Assembly (NCBI GenBank): GCA_907163375.1
Contig: CAJQUW010014363.1
Coordinates: 434,001-498,000, forward strand
DNA from: Prostheceraeus crozeri
Lineage: Eukaryota > Platyhelminthes > Polycladida > Euryleptidae
DNA: 64,000 nucleotides
Reading direction: 5' to 3'
The position numbers and the translations under genes are program-made. Under the pieces are notes generated by a model. The model made no database searches. It was given only the letters and a program-made list of their open reading frames with translations, and was not told the origin of the DNA. Below, piece by piece: positions 31,920 through 41,479 of the stretch. Each line of letters opens with the position of its first letter. Positions within the stretch are counted from its first letter, which is position 1.

Positions 31920-34900
31920 TTATGTCAATACATCTCCTGAATGTGGTAGCGTGAGTTTTATTCTTTTGGGTGGAGGTATGTTTGTGTGAGGATGTCCATG
32001 TGGAAGAGATGTGTTATGTCCTATCCAACACCTCTTATCCTCCCATGCTGAAAGCGCTCGTTTCTTGAACGTGTGCGTTTTCACAGTATGAACTTGAGAT
32101 TTTAAGATTGTCATATTGACAAACGTTATAGTTTTATTTTTATAGGCCTTCTTATAGGACCGATGTTTCATTTTGTGAACAATGGATTTTGATATACCTT
32201 TAGCACGCTTAATACTATCTGCACATTCTTTTAATTTCATGGAATACATTTTAGGACGGAGGAGAATCATTTCATCTATTTCCTTTCCTGCTGTTTCATC
32301 CTTAAAACAACCAAGTTTGGCTTTATTCTGTATGGAATAGAGTGGATGAGTGGGATTGTAGTTAGATGTGTCGAAATATTTTTCTAATGACTTGCCTACT
32401 TCATTAAACTTTAAATCTTTTTGAGTGGTAATTCCTAAAATGAAACTATCTGTATCACCACCCAGCAAGCGAACCTCTTTTACGAGAGGGCATGGTTTTA
32501 ATATTTTGTAGAAGAGTTGATACATTTCAAGCTTGGAATAATCTAAAACGGCTTGCCCAATATAGATGGGTTTGCACAACTCAGCTTCTGATTTTATCAT
32601 TTTAACACCTACAAGATCCTCATCGATGATGTCTCCATCAATGAAAAGAGGTGATGAGGTCAATTTGTGATATTTTTGTTCATCAACGACTAGTTTGTAG
32701 TTCATACGTTTTCTAACATCCTCCATGGTCTTTCCGAAAAGACTGTTATTCTTATATTTATAAAAATCCTTTTCAAAATTATTTTGGGCGAGTGCACGTT
32801 TTTGACTGTTACTATCTATGTAGGGTTTGAGGAAGGCTTTCTGTCTAAATTTGATAATGCGGTGAACTGACTTTAGAAGCATGCCCATTTCTAAATAGAA
32901 TTTTAGTATGCAGAAGTGTACGAGATAATTTTTCTTATCATATTGGGTGAGTAAAAGTTTGCGGCATGGTTTGTACCTTGGCGGTCCACACTCTGTTAAG
33001 TTATTATGAAATTGTGACATGAATGGTGAAAACATATCTTCAGTCACTTCACCAGATTCAGGTGCGAGTGGGAAATCAGCAGTTTTATTTTTAATGCTAT
33101 TTGGATAAATCAAATCCACTTCAAAATAATATCCCCAATCACCTTCACCTGGAATCTTCAGTATGTTTGAAGGGTTGGAGTAATACTCAAGCTCATCTTG
33201 ATTTAACCAACTAAACTCGGAATGAGGTAGTGGTTTAGACAGTGAACTGCCATATAAATTATTTTGGTCATAGTACTTTAGGTGGATATGATCATCACCT
33301 ACTGTTTCAGATTTTATATGATGTTTATTTTCAAATGTGAGACCACCGCGTATTCCGCGCTCAAATATAATATACATCTCCGGGTCTTGTAAGAGATGAA
33401 TGGTCTCACCAGTCATTTTAAAGGCTGATTTAAAGGACATGGCTGGTAGACTGACAAAGTGGACAGGATCTAATTTGTCTTCTTCTAATGCCACTCGTCG
33501 AAATTCCTGAAAGACATCAGCCAGCAAAGTGACATCTAATTCTAAGTAAGCGATCATATAATCGCCAAACGTTTTACAATCAAATTTTAACCATGCCTCT
33601 TGAGCATGTTCATAATCTTCTACTGGACAATCTTGACCCGTCAAATCGTTTTGGAATTTGTCAATGGAAGGAAGGGTTGTTTCATTTAGTTTAGACATTG
33701 AGCTAAAATACGCATAAGGAAAGACTCCTTTGCGAGTGATTATTTCATCCGTTAAGTTTGGATAGTGTTTCTTCAAAGTTTGACTATGGGGAAGAAACTT
33801 GAGATTACGAACGAGAGAAGCTAGTGACGCTGACATGAATTGGAATGAATCTAAAAATTTTATTTCGAAGAAGACTGTCTTATTTTCTTTAGTTTTATCT
33901 ACTGGTACTTTTGCTGTCATTGCCATGAATTTTTCCCTCGTTTGCGCTATTACATTAAACTGCCACGATTTTATCTGGCTCAACCCTCCTTTTATGAGCA
34001 TATGACTGTCATAGCCCTTAAAGTTATGAAAAATGACGGGTAGTACACGACGTCGCAACCTAAGTGAAAAGTTACATTTGGAGCAGAGTGCGTTTCTAAA
34101 TTTACCAGTGATGTGATCATGATCACGCACTTTCTTAATTTTATCGTCATCAAACGTTTTATGACATTTAGGGCACGATGTGCAACTTTCAAATTTTTGT
34201 TTGTCTTCATCTGACATATGTAGTGACTTACACTGCAATTGGGAATCATATGATTGTTGAAATTTAGCAGTTTTATCGAGAAATTCTAGAAATTTTGAAA
34301 TGCAATCTTCACCTTGCCAAGTATGCATTTTGTTTTGTCTATTCCTAAAGTGGTCATGCCATACTTCATCGCAGGATATGGCTGCTGGCTTGTGGATGAT
34401 ATCATCAATGTAGCATTCTATGTCTGCGTAAATGACACGCAGGGGACTTAATTCGTCACCATTATCCCTATGTGAAAATATTTTATCTTTGGGCATGCGT
34501 TCCATTTGGAATTTACCTCGCTTGCACCATTCATAGTGAGTTTCAAATTTATCTTTACTCCAAAAGGAGCGGATGCAGCGGTCGCATACAAAATGTTCAC
34601 CTCTTTCAGAGTGCCCCAAGTGAGTGTACAAGCGAGAGATTTTGGGAATACCACAGTAGTGCCATTCCTCGCTATCATCTTATTTTACTAATAAGAGGTT
34701 GACTACACGTTCATAACAAGTTGAACGTGAATTATAGCGGGCACCCTTCAACCCCTTCTCCCACACGTGAACGACAATTTTAATCTTATTATGTTTTTCG
34801 AACGTTTCTACATCTTTGATTTTCATATTGTTACTATCACAACCTTCAAAGTCTAGTTCATCCTCCCACTGTCTATAGCTATAGGTGCGATCTCGGTGCG

Positions 34901-35733
34901 CGTTGATATCATTATAGTGAAGGATGGATAGGACTGCATATTTGAAACACTGTGATTTACAATCGACATTGATGACAGCTTTCTTATTATACAACGTTTT
35001 TGGTAGTTTAAATGTGCCTCGAGCTGCATGACTTTCTAATAGGGAAATTTTGAATATGGCTGAGTCCACACCATCAACAATGAGAGCGCTGTCGCGTTGA
35101 TTGAATTTATCTACATTTGATTTTAAACATTGAATGTGAAAATTTAGACTCGCAGTCTACAACTTCGGTTGCGGGAGAGGAAGGAACATGAAACTGTATT
35201 CTCTCCGTCACTTGACCCGTTTGAAAATCTATCTTAATATATTTTAGTTTAAGGTAGATGAGCGCCTTCATTCTAAAATTGTCTAAATTGTTGAAGAGCG
35301 CTTCGATAATGTTAGAATTTTGAAGGAGCCACTCAGGAAAGTCTACTATTTGAGTACTGGACTCCATGCAGTAGTCGCGTACTAAATTATTATGTGAAAC
35401 ATTAATGAGGGAGATGGTAGAGGTACCGCTGGTGTAGTGATCATTTGCATGCGTGTGTTGAAGTCTGTGCGAAGATCGCTGAAAGTGACTATCAAAAGAA
35501 AGAGGGCACAAATCGCAAGGAAAGGAGATGTCATCGTCAGAATCAACTTCACCTCCGGAGATTGACGCCGCTTTGCGTTGACACACACGTTGTTTGATGT
35601 GTCGAAGGAGACTGTGCTTCCTTGTAAACATATGTCCGCAGTCGGCACATTCCCACGCGTTGCCTTGTCGCGAGAGTCCTGAGCTGGAACTCACATCACT
35701 TGAAAGAGAAATCATTCTATCATCTCTGTTCAA
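31920..35733 (-). pseudogene. Protein-primed family B DNA polymerase gene (pPolB) with zinc-finger N-terminus, broken
   Basis: The parts, from the 5' side at the right, are a region with two C2H2-type zinc fingers (CADCGHMF...H, CDLCPLSF...H), the typical Polinton N-terminal segment (KKAVINVDCKSQCFKYAVLS), and a 903-codon open polymerase core (31920-34631). In the core, exonuclease motif I is YADIECYID (about residues 68-76), followed by exonuclease motif III-type DYMIAYLELDVTLLADV. Polymerase motif A is YYDQNNLYG (about 456), motif B-like YKNNSLFGKTMEDV, and motif C GGDTDSFIL (about 725). The product would copy the element by protein-primed synthesis from its ends. The gene as a whole is broken (about two breaks), but the core frame is long and clear. 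Confidence 0.9.
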
Positions 35734-36146
35734 GTCTCAGTGTATTGTTACAACCTACTTTGACTCAACAACTCTAAACTTTCCTCGAGAAGGGAGGGCG
35801 TTGGTGATGAAGTTGATGCCTGAAATTGAGGAAGATGCTATTATCCACACGTTTGAGGGAGATGAGTGAAGAAATTTTCAACTTAACATTTCAACGAAAT
35901 CGAGTTTAAGGTTGATACTTCAACAAGATAGAGACTTCACGAGAGAGCAGTTCACTTGTACGCCTCAAATATAGAATTCGCCAGAGAACACTTCACTTAT
36001 ATGTCACAAAGACAGAGTGAAATGACACGAATGTCACTTTACATATATACTTTCATATTCATCATTCATTGGCTGTTCATTCTGATTGGTTGCTTGTTGA
36101 TACTTAAGAATTAGAAAACATTTCAAAGTTATTATTCACAGTCAAC
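35734..36146. promoter_or_regulatory. Divergent promoter between polymerase and a small gene
   Basis: For the leftward (minus) polymerase gene, ATTGG at 36067 and 36086 are CCAAT boxes on the minus strand and TATATAC-type sequence at about 36042-36050 is a TATA box. The rightward gene starts at 36147 without an obvious TATA box. Repeats of AGAG-ACTTCAC near 35930-35990 are of unknown use. Confidence 0.55.
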
Positions 36147-36530
36147 ATGACAAGCCCTCCGACAACACCAAACACAAAATTCTCTTCTCCATGCTCAACA
36201 CCAAAGGCGCTCGTTGCACCAAACGCTCCAACGAAGGGGAAGGTAGAGAAGGTGTACCGACTGGACAATATCAGAAAGTTGTCATTACCAGCGGACGACG
36301 AAGAGAGTGTATGTGAGAAGGAGTGTCCCGACTTAACAGGCGTGAGGTGGAAGTATCTCCAGTACGATACTGACGATGTGATGGAGATCACCAGCACCAA
36401 ATTCCTCCACCAATTATGGGAGTGGTACACCCCTAACTCCCAGCCACGAACTATGGCGGAGTGGGAGTATATCGACAAAGTGAGGCTCGCAGTGGAAGAA
36501 CGATTAAAGCAAGTGAACTGTTTTTGTTAA
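36147..36530 (+). CDS. Polinton protein of unknown function, Pro/Thr/Ser-rich N-terminus
   Basis: 127 codons. The first 35 residues are rich in SP/TP motifs (TSPPTTPNTKF, SSPCSTPKAL), which in eukaryotic proteins are often phosphorylated by proline-directed kinases. A more folded-looking part follows (VRWKYLQYDTDDVMEITSTK). No domain is recognised. An AATAAA at 36592 lies downstream. The right arm, where it sits, commonly holds fast-changing accessory genes. Confidence 0.5.
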   Translation: MTSPPTTPNTKFSSPCSTPKALVAPNAPTKGKVEKVYRLDNIRKLSLPADDEESVCEKECPDLTGVRWKYLQYDTDDVMEITSTKFLHQLWEWYTPNSQPRTMAEWEYIDKVRLAVEERLKQVNCFC

Positions 36531-36644
36531 ATATGTGAAGCCAGACTATGGGACGATATTGACGATGAAGACCTTTTGAAATACATGCCATAATAAATTT
36601 TTATTTCGTATTATCTTTGCTTTCATACTGACTTACTTGAATGG

Positions 36645-37262
36645 GGCTTCAGCGGATGATTTAACCATGTATACTTTTTCATTTGGAAATAGTAGCACGC
36701 TTAGTCTAACTTGTAAATCTTATAACATTTCATATGGGCGATAATGATATCTGAAATAGTGTTAAATAAAATTAAGATAGCTTACACTTCTGATACAGGG
36801 ATAGCAATCGACTGCGATCCATGTGTAAAGAGCTTGTTAGACTACGGATGGGCTTAAGTGGATGATTTAACCATGTATACTTTTTCATTTGGAAATAGTA
36901 GCACGCTTAGTCTAACTTGTAAATCTTAAAACATTTCATATGGGCGATGATGATAGCTGAAATAGTGTTAAATAAAATTAAGATAGCTTACACTTGTGAT
37001 ACAGGGATAGCAATCGACTGCGATCCATGTGTAAAGAGCTTGTTAGACTACGGATGGGCTTAAGTGGATGATTTAACCATGTATACTTTTTTCATTTGGA
37101 AATAGTAGCACGCTTAGTCTAACTTGTAAATCTTAAAACATTTCATATGGGCGATGATGATAGATGAAATAGTGTCAAATAAAATTAAGATAGCTTACAC
37201 TTCTGATACAGGGATAGCAATCGACTGCGATCCATGTGTAAAGAGCTTGTTAGACTACGGAA
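36645..37262 (+). repeat. Three tandem 206-bp repeats
   Basis: The unit starts GATGATTTAACCATGTATAC and recurs at 36655, 36861 and 37067, exactly 206 bases apart, with very few differences. It ends with GGGATAGCAATCGACTGCGA and GAGCTTGTTAGACTACGG. A piece of the unit end recurs at 38075-38096. It lies inside the Polinton right arm. Confidence 0.9.
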
Positions 37263-37757
37263 GAGAGAAGTGTGTTATGTTGCGTGTGGCGCGTGAGTGT
37301 CCTCCCATTTCATTCCATTCATCAATTCGTCTCATTGATAGAGACAGGTAGAACTTTCAACCTTCGACAGTTGGCTAAATGTCGCCCTGACGCGAATGCA
37401 TACTACGTTGAGACAGAGGCAATCACTTGCAAACATGACGCAGAGAGGTTGAACAAGATTGACCATTGCCGAATGTCCCTTGCGGTATACATAGCTATGG
37501 GTTTCACCGCCGCCCTTTACAGGAACGCCCGTCGAAAGGAAGTATTACACCGAACTTCATTTGCAACGTTCAAGTTGACTGATAGCAGATTCAACTTAAT
37601 GATAGTATTCGCCAGTCCAAAGACTGCCCAGGGCAAACCGCGTGGAGATTCTATCATGTCTTGCCCCATGGTGGCCCTTAAGAGAGCCGATGGTTCGTTC
37701 TCGGTGTCAATGGTGTCAATTAAGTTGACTATTGGCTGGAATAGTCAATGGGTATGA
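37154..37757 (+). pseudogene. Unknown Polinton right-arm coding remnant
   Basis: Protein-like stretches on the plus strand in more than one frame (for example CKHDAERLNKIDHCRMSLAV and AALYRNARRKEVLHRTSFA) start within the last 206-bp repeat and run into the first 140-bp repeat copy. No family is recognised. It looks like remains of an accessory gene rather than an intact one. Confidence 0.3.
37564..37704 (+). repeat. 140-bp right-arm repeat, copy 1
   Basis: Begins CAACGTTCAAGTTGACTGAT and ends GGTTCGTTCTCGG. Nearly identical copies are at 38097-38236 and at 38572-38607 plus 41206-41314. Uninterrupted across its TTAA, so it shows the empty site for the piggyBac insertion in copy 3. Confidence 0.9.
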
Positions 37758-37983
37758 CGGTTAGGTTGTCATAGACCCTATACCGCCTAGGTCGTGCTAG
37801 TGCATCTGGCACCTTTCGGATGCGAGTGGTATTTGGAGTCCATACCTCATCCGTCCAAACGATCTTCTTAATCTCCCCCTTCTTCTCATCCTCTTCATCC
37901 CACTCGTCGAGGATGATGAACTCGGGAATGGCGTTGTCTTCATCGATGAAGACGGGAATGGTGTTAGTAGATGTTGCTTCCAT
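37729..37983 (-). CDS. Small acidic Polinton protein
   Basis: 84 codons starting at 37983. The N-terminal half is acidic (PVFIDEDNAIPEF, DEWDEEDEKKGE); the end is more basic (RIRKVPDALARPRRYRVYD). A TATA box on the minus strand (CTATATAAGCC, plus 38023-38033) lies about 40-50 bases upstream of the start, supporting expression. No domain is recognised. A similarly arranged small gene lies at 38250-38516; both sit between copies of the 140-bp repeat. Confidence 0.5.
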   Translation of the reverse strand: MEATSTNTIPVFIDEDNAIPEFIILDEWDEEDEKKGEIKKIVWTDEVWTPNTTRIRKVPDALARPRRYRVYDNLTVIPIDYSSQ

Positions 37984-38021
37984 CGTGACTTGAAATTGAA
38001 TGAGAAGCGCTACAATCTTCT

Positions 38022-38035
38022 GGCTTATATAGGGT
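38022..38035 (-). promoter_or_regulatory. TATA box of the gene at 37729-37983
   Basis: On the minus strand ACCCTATATAAGCC, about 40 bases ahead of the start codon at 37983. Confidence 0.65.
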
Positions 38036-38096
38036 TTTCAACAATGAATTGCTCAACAGCGAATCAGAATGCTTCAGGGATAGCAATCGACTGCAT

Positions 38097-38236
38097 AACG
38101 TTCAAGTTGACTGATAGCAGATTCAACTTAATGATAGTATTTGCCAGTCCGAAGGCTGCCCAGGGCAAACCGCGTGGAGGTTCTATCATGTCTGGCCCCA
38201 CGGTGGCCCTTAAGAGAGCCGATGGTTCGTTCTCGG
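38097..38236 (+). repeat. 140-bp right-arm repeat, copy 2
   Basis: Second copy of the block described at 37564-37704, upstream of the TATA box of the acidic protein gene. Also uninterrupted at its TTAA. Confidence 0.9.
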
Positions 38237-38249
38237 AAGTAACGTCATC

Positions 38250-38516
38250 TTACACCCTACCAATTCTGCTGAGAGAGTCTTTGACTCTCTCTTTGGTAGC
38301 AGTGTCGACTTCCACGCTAATTGGCACGCGGCTAAAAAGTGGAATGTAGCGCCATTCGGTTGGATTGACAACAGTTGCTGTCATCGGATTGCCAATCCGA
38401 GCAAGATTATTGTAAACTCTGTCTTGCTCCTCTAGCCTGACAAATTCCTCAAATAAATTTCGCGGCCTTAACTGCGGTCCGCGAGGAGAGCTGACTTGAC
38501 TGTTCGGCGTCTGCAT
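38250..38516 (-). CDS. Small Polinton protein, unknown
   Basis: 88 codons starting at 38516: MQTPNSQVSSPRGPQLRPRN, then FEEFVRLEEQDRVYNNLARIG and a strand-rich end (YIPLFSRVPISVEVD). A minus-strand TATA box (GGGTATATAAACC, plus 38546-38558) lies about 35 bases upstream. A short likeness to the neighbour at 37729-37983 (RVYDNL / RVYNNL) suggests the two may be diverged duplicates, in line with the repeated intergenic blocks. Function unknown. Confidence 0.5.
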   Translation of the reverse strand: MQTPNSQVSSPRGPQLRPRNLFEEFVRLEEQDRVYNNLARIGNPMTATVVNPTEWRYIPLFSRVPISVEVDTATKERVKDSLSRIGRV

Positions 38517-38545
38517 GATTGAAATGAAATGAAATGAGAGGCAGT

Positions 38546-38559
38546 GGTTTATATACCCC
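38546..38559 (-). promoter_or_regulatory. TATA box of the gene at 38250-38516
   Basis: Minus-strand GGGTATATAAACC about 30-40 bases before the ATG at 38516, with a GAAAT-rich leader between. Confidence 0.7.
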
Positions 38560-38571
38560 TCTAACGCGACG

Positions 38572-38607
38572 CAACGTTCAAGTTGACTGATAGCAGATTC
38601 AACTTAA
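38572..38607 (+). repeat. 140-bp right-arm repeat, copy 3, left part
   Basis: First 36 bases of the third copy, cut at TTAA (38604-38607) by the piggyBac element. The rest resumes at 41206 and ends at 41314. Confidence 0.9.
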
Positions 38608-41205
38608 CACTAGAACCGCCAAGAATTTTACATACCTTTAACCGCCAAATGCAGTCAAAATGACTGCAACATAAAAGATAATGAATAGAACCCTGTAATT
38701 ACCTGACATCCTAAAATTTCTACCGGTTATTATTGGCTCATCATTTATCATGGTAATTGGACATATTATTGCTATACTTACTTTCATAAACAAAGTGGTT
38801 TATATGAGTAAACATATATACTGTGTTATGCACTATATTTTCATTTATGCATTAAAACTAATTATTTAGAATTTGCTGCGAAAAAAATATCACTGTTTAT
38901 TGGATAGTTGACTTTTTGCAAGTAAGTTATTTAATTTTGTCTAATAGCATTTATTTTACTTTTGGAATGATAAATTCATTTATTATTATTTATATTTCCT
39001 AAAGAATTGAAAATTATAATAAAAGGCAGCAAAAAAACAAAGTTCTAATTTGTACTGTAATTGGTTTTTACAGTAACTGCAAAACTGTCATGGTTTCCAA
39101 AAATCATTTGGCACAGTTTATACATGTAACAATGATGATTTTGTTTGCAGAACATGGACCACAGCACCATTTTTTGCATGTACTGCAAACATTCCCACCT
39201 TTGTTCTTATGTTTGCTTATTTGGCACTCCTTTCGCTTTAGTGCTGTTCTAGCTGGAGATTCTGAAACGGATGCAGGCAAATTGACCTCAAAAGGTTTGA
39301 AAATTTGACACATTCTCTCTCCCAAGAAAAGAAGATAATCTCGCCTTGAGATTGATTTTTGGCAAGCAATTTTATATATAATCCATGAATTTAGGGCAAC
39401 GATGTCCAACAAATTGTAAAATACGTGCATTGGCCATCTGCGTGAGCCCGCCTTCGTGGAATACATACGTGTCATGCTATCGAACATGTCAACGCCATGT
39501 TTCGTTTTGTTGTAAAAATTGACCGTTTCGGGAAGATTTTTCGGTCCGCCGCCAAAAGTACAAGATTCATGCATCGACGATAGAACGCAGACTGATTTTT
39601 CTGATTTTGATTTATACACCGTCAAAGAACATTTCTTGTTAGAGTTCAAGAAGAATCTTGATTCGTAACGCATCATATCCTTTTCCATTTGAGGTAACTT
39701 TTCCGGTAATTCGCGGCGATTCTTCCTGATGGTACCAACCATGGTAATCTTTTGTTCTTCCAATGCAGAGGCAAGACTCAAGGACGTAAAGTAATTGTCA
39801 CATGTGATGTTATATCCCAATTTCTTGTACGGTTTCACCAATTCACAAACGACGTATTCAGACAAAGTAACATTGCTTGGACGACTTTCCTCCTTTCCCA
39901 AATACGGTAAGCTGTTCAGGACATATTTTGTTTCGGTATCACACAGAACCCAGAACTTTATGCCGAATTTATCCGGTTTGTTCGGCATATATTGGGTAAA
40001 TGGGCATCTGCATTTCGATGGCAAGAAATGTTCATCAATCGTGAGGAATTCTTTAGGGGTGTACATGTCCTGGCTATTGTCAATCATACGTTTCCAAATA
40101 TCACGTATCAAGCAGAACTTGTCGGATAAAACTCTACTTCGCCGAGAAGTTTTCTCATCAAATCTGAGAAATCCTATAATCTCACGAAAGCGGTTGCGAG
40201 ACATAGTATTCTGTACTATTGGAATACCCCATTTATCACTCCATAATGCTTCAAGATCAAACTTTGAGGCTGACGTCGCACCACGAATATACATAATTCC
40301 AATTACAGCGAGCAGCTCTTCTTTGGAGAAGGACCATTCCGAATCAGGTTTTTGTCGATTGGCTTCAGTTATTGTACATGCATGAATGTGATTCACAATA
40401 TAGTTATCGAATAGAAGATGAAAGGCGGAAAATACATCGTCTGAGGAGATAGATCGTTTGCAGCGATAAGAAAGTCCGGGTTTAGCTGTGAAGATATTCT
40501 TCGAAGAGATCGGTCCTCGTCGCTCACGATTTGTTTCTTGCCACAAAGTACTTTTATCTTTACCCAGATATGGTGGTAATTCGGTTTCTTGTCGGTCTCC
40601 GTTATTGTGCCCAGTCGGTCTGATTATTGATTCGTCGTCAATCTCAACATCTTCATTGTCACTAATGGATGAATTTTCACTCTCGATTATAAATTCGTCC
40701 ATGGTCACCTCTTCGTCATCCGATACTTCTCCATTCAATTGCGTTATCATCTGTAAAGCAGTTTGCGCAGATATTCGTCGACGTCGTGCTGCCATCGTAA
40801 GACTTCTACTGTCCTTTTCTGATAGTCAACTTTCTTCTAAAGTGAGCGTATGATGAGAAACTAAACACTTGATCGATATGGTATATCCATGACTTGATCC
40901 TGTTCATGTTGATGAATGATGACTCACTGTTTTGTTAGCGTTAAAAATGAGATATCTAAGCTTGAAAGTTGAAGACTAATACTTTACTGATTTGCAGTCA
41001 AAATGACTGCAATTGGCGCTTAAAGATATATTGTCGTGTATTTTCAACCATAGATATATTTACTCATGAATTCTAACTTAATTTCATTCCTTGGATATGT
41101 GCAATAAATGTCATAGCTTCTGATTATCACAACTAATTCAGTTAAGGCTCTGGCTGTATTCAAAAATTGATTGCAGTCAATTTGACTGCAATGGCGGTTC
41201 TAGTG
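38608..41205 (-). mobile_element. piggyBac transposon, apparently intact
   Basis: Flanked by TTAA at 38604-38607 and 41206-41209, with perfect 13-bp terminal inverted repeats CACTAGAACCGCC. Subterminal palindromes of the type TTGCAGTCAAAATGACTGCAA-like occur once on the left (about 38650-38670) and twice on the right (about 40992-41011 and 41170-41192). One full-length transposase gene is inside. Total 2598 bp. Inserted into copy 3 of the Polinton's 140-bp repeat. Confidence 0.95.
39104..40795 (-). CDS. piggyBac transposase
   Basis: 563 codons, uninterrupted. The N-terminus is basic, then acidic (residues 20-60). The catalytic triad of the family is visible: Asp in LTIDEHFLPSKCR (about 252), Asp in ITCDNYFTSL (about 331) and Asp in GVDMFDSM (about 434), with spacing close to the moth piggyBac enzyme. 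The C-terminus is a Cys-rich domain (CSTCKKWCCGPC...CINC) that binds terminal repeats in this family. It cuts and pastes DNA precisely at TTAA without leaving a footprint. Intact frame, perfect ends and target duplication suggest recent activity. The gene is antisense to the left-arm Polinton genes. Confidence 0.95.
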   Translation of the reverse strand: MAARRRRISAQTALQMITQLNGEVSDDEEVTMDEFIIESENSSISDNEDVEIDDESIIRPTGHNNGDRQETELPPYLGKDKSTLWQETNRERRGPISSKNIFTAKPGLSYRCKRSISSDDVFSAFHLLFDNYIVNHIHACTITEANRQKPDSEWSFSKEELLAVIGIMYIRGATSASKFDLEALWSDKWGIPIVQNTMSRNRFREIIGFLRFDEKTSRRSRVLSDKFCLIRDIWKRMIDNSQDMYTPKEFLTIDEHFLPSKCRCPFTQYMPNKPDKFGIKFWVLCDTETKYVLNSLPYLGKEESRPSNVTLSEYVVCELVKPYKKLGYNITCDNYFTSLSLASALEEQKITMVGTIRKNRRELPEKLPQMEKDMMRYESRFFLNSNKKCSLTVYKSKSEKSVCVLSSMHESCTFGGGPKNLPETVNFYNKTKHGVDMFDSMTRMYSTKAGSRRWPMHVFYNLLDIVALNSWIIYKIACQKSISRRDYLLFLGERMCQIFKPFEVNLPASVSESPARTALKRKECQISKHKNKGGNVCSTCKKWCCGPCSANKIIIVTCINCAK

Positions 41206-41314
41206 TTAATGATAGTATTCGCCAGTCCGAAGACTGCCCAGGGCAAACCGCGTGGAGGTTCTATCATGTCTTGCCCCTAGGTGGCCCTTAAGAGAGCCGA
41301 TGGTTCGTTCTCGG
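41206..41314 (+). repeat. 140-bp right-arm repeat, copy 3, right part
   Basis: Continues copy 3 after the piggyBac. Ends GGTTCGTTCTCGG like the other copies. Confidence 0.9.
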
Positions 41315-41479
41315 GAGTGTCGTGATGAGGTGGTGAAGGCGGGCAAAGATCTGCAATGAAAATGATATGCATTAGAATAGGATATACTATCTTATTTACT
41401 TTTCACTTACCAAGTTAGCCATCCTTAGGTAGTCTCGCGCGCTTCCTAACAGAAAATTTGTGGAGATGGCCGCGCATTC

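Noticed and set aside
36147-36530. LxCxE retinoblastoma-binding motif as in adintovirus oncoproteins
   Set aside because: The nearest match, SVCEKE, lacks the Leu.
39795-40385. 196-codon plus-strand frame
   Set aside because: Antisense shadow of the piggyBac transposase, with no family features.
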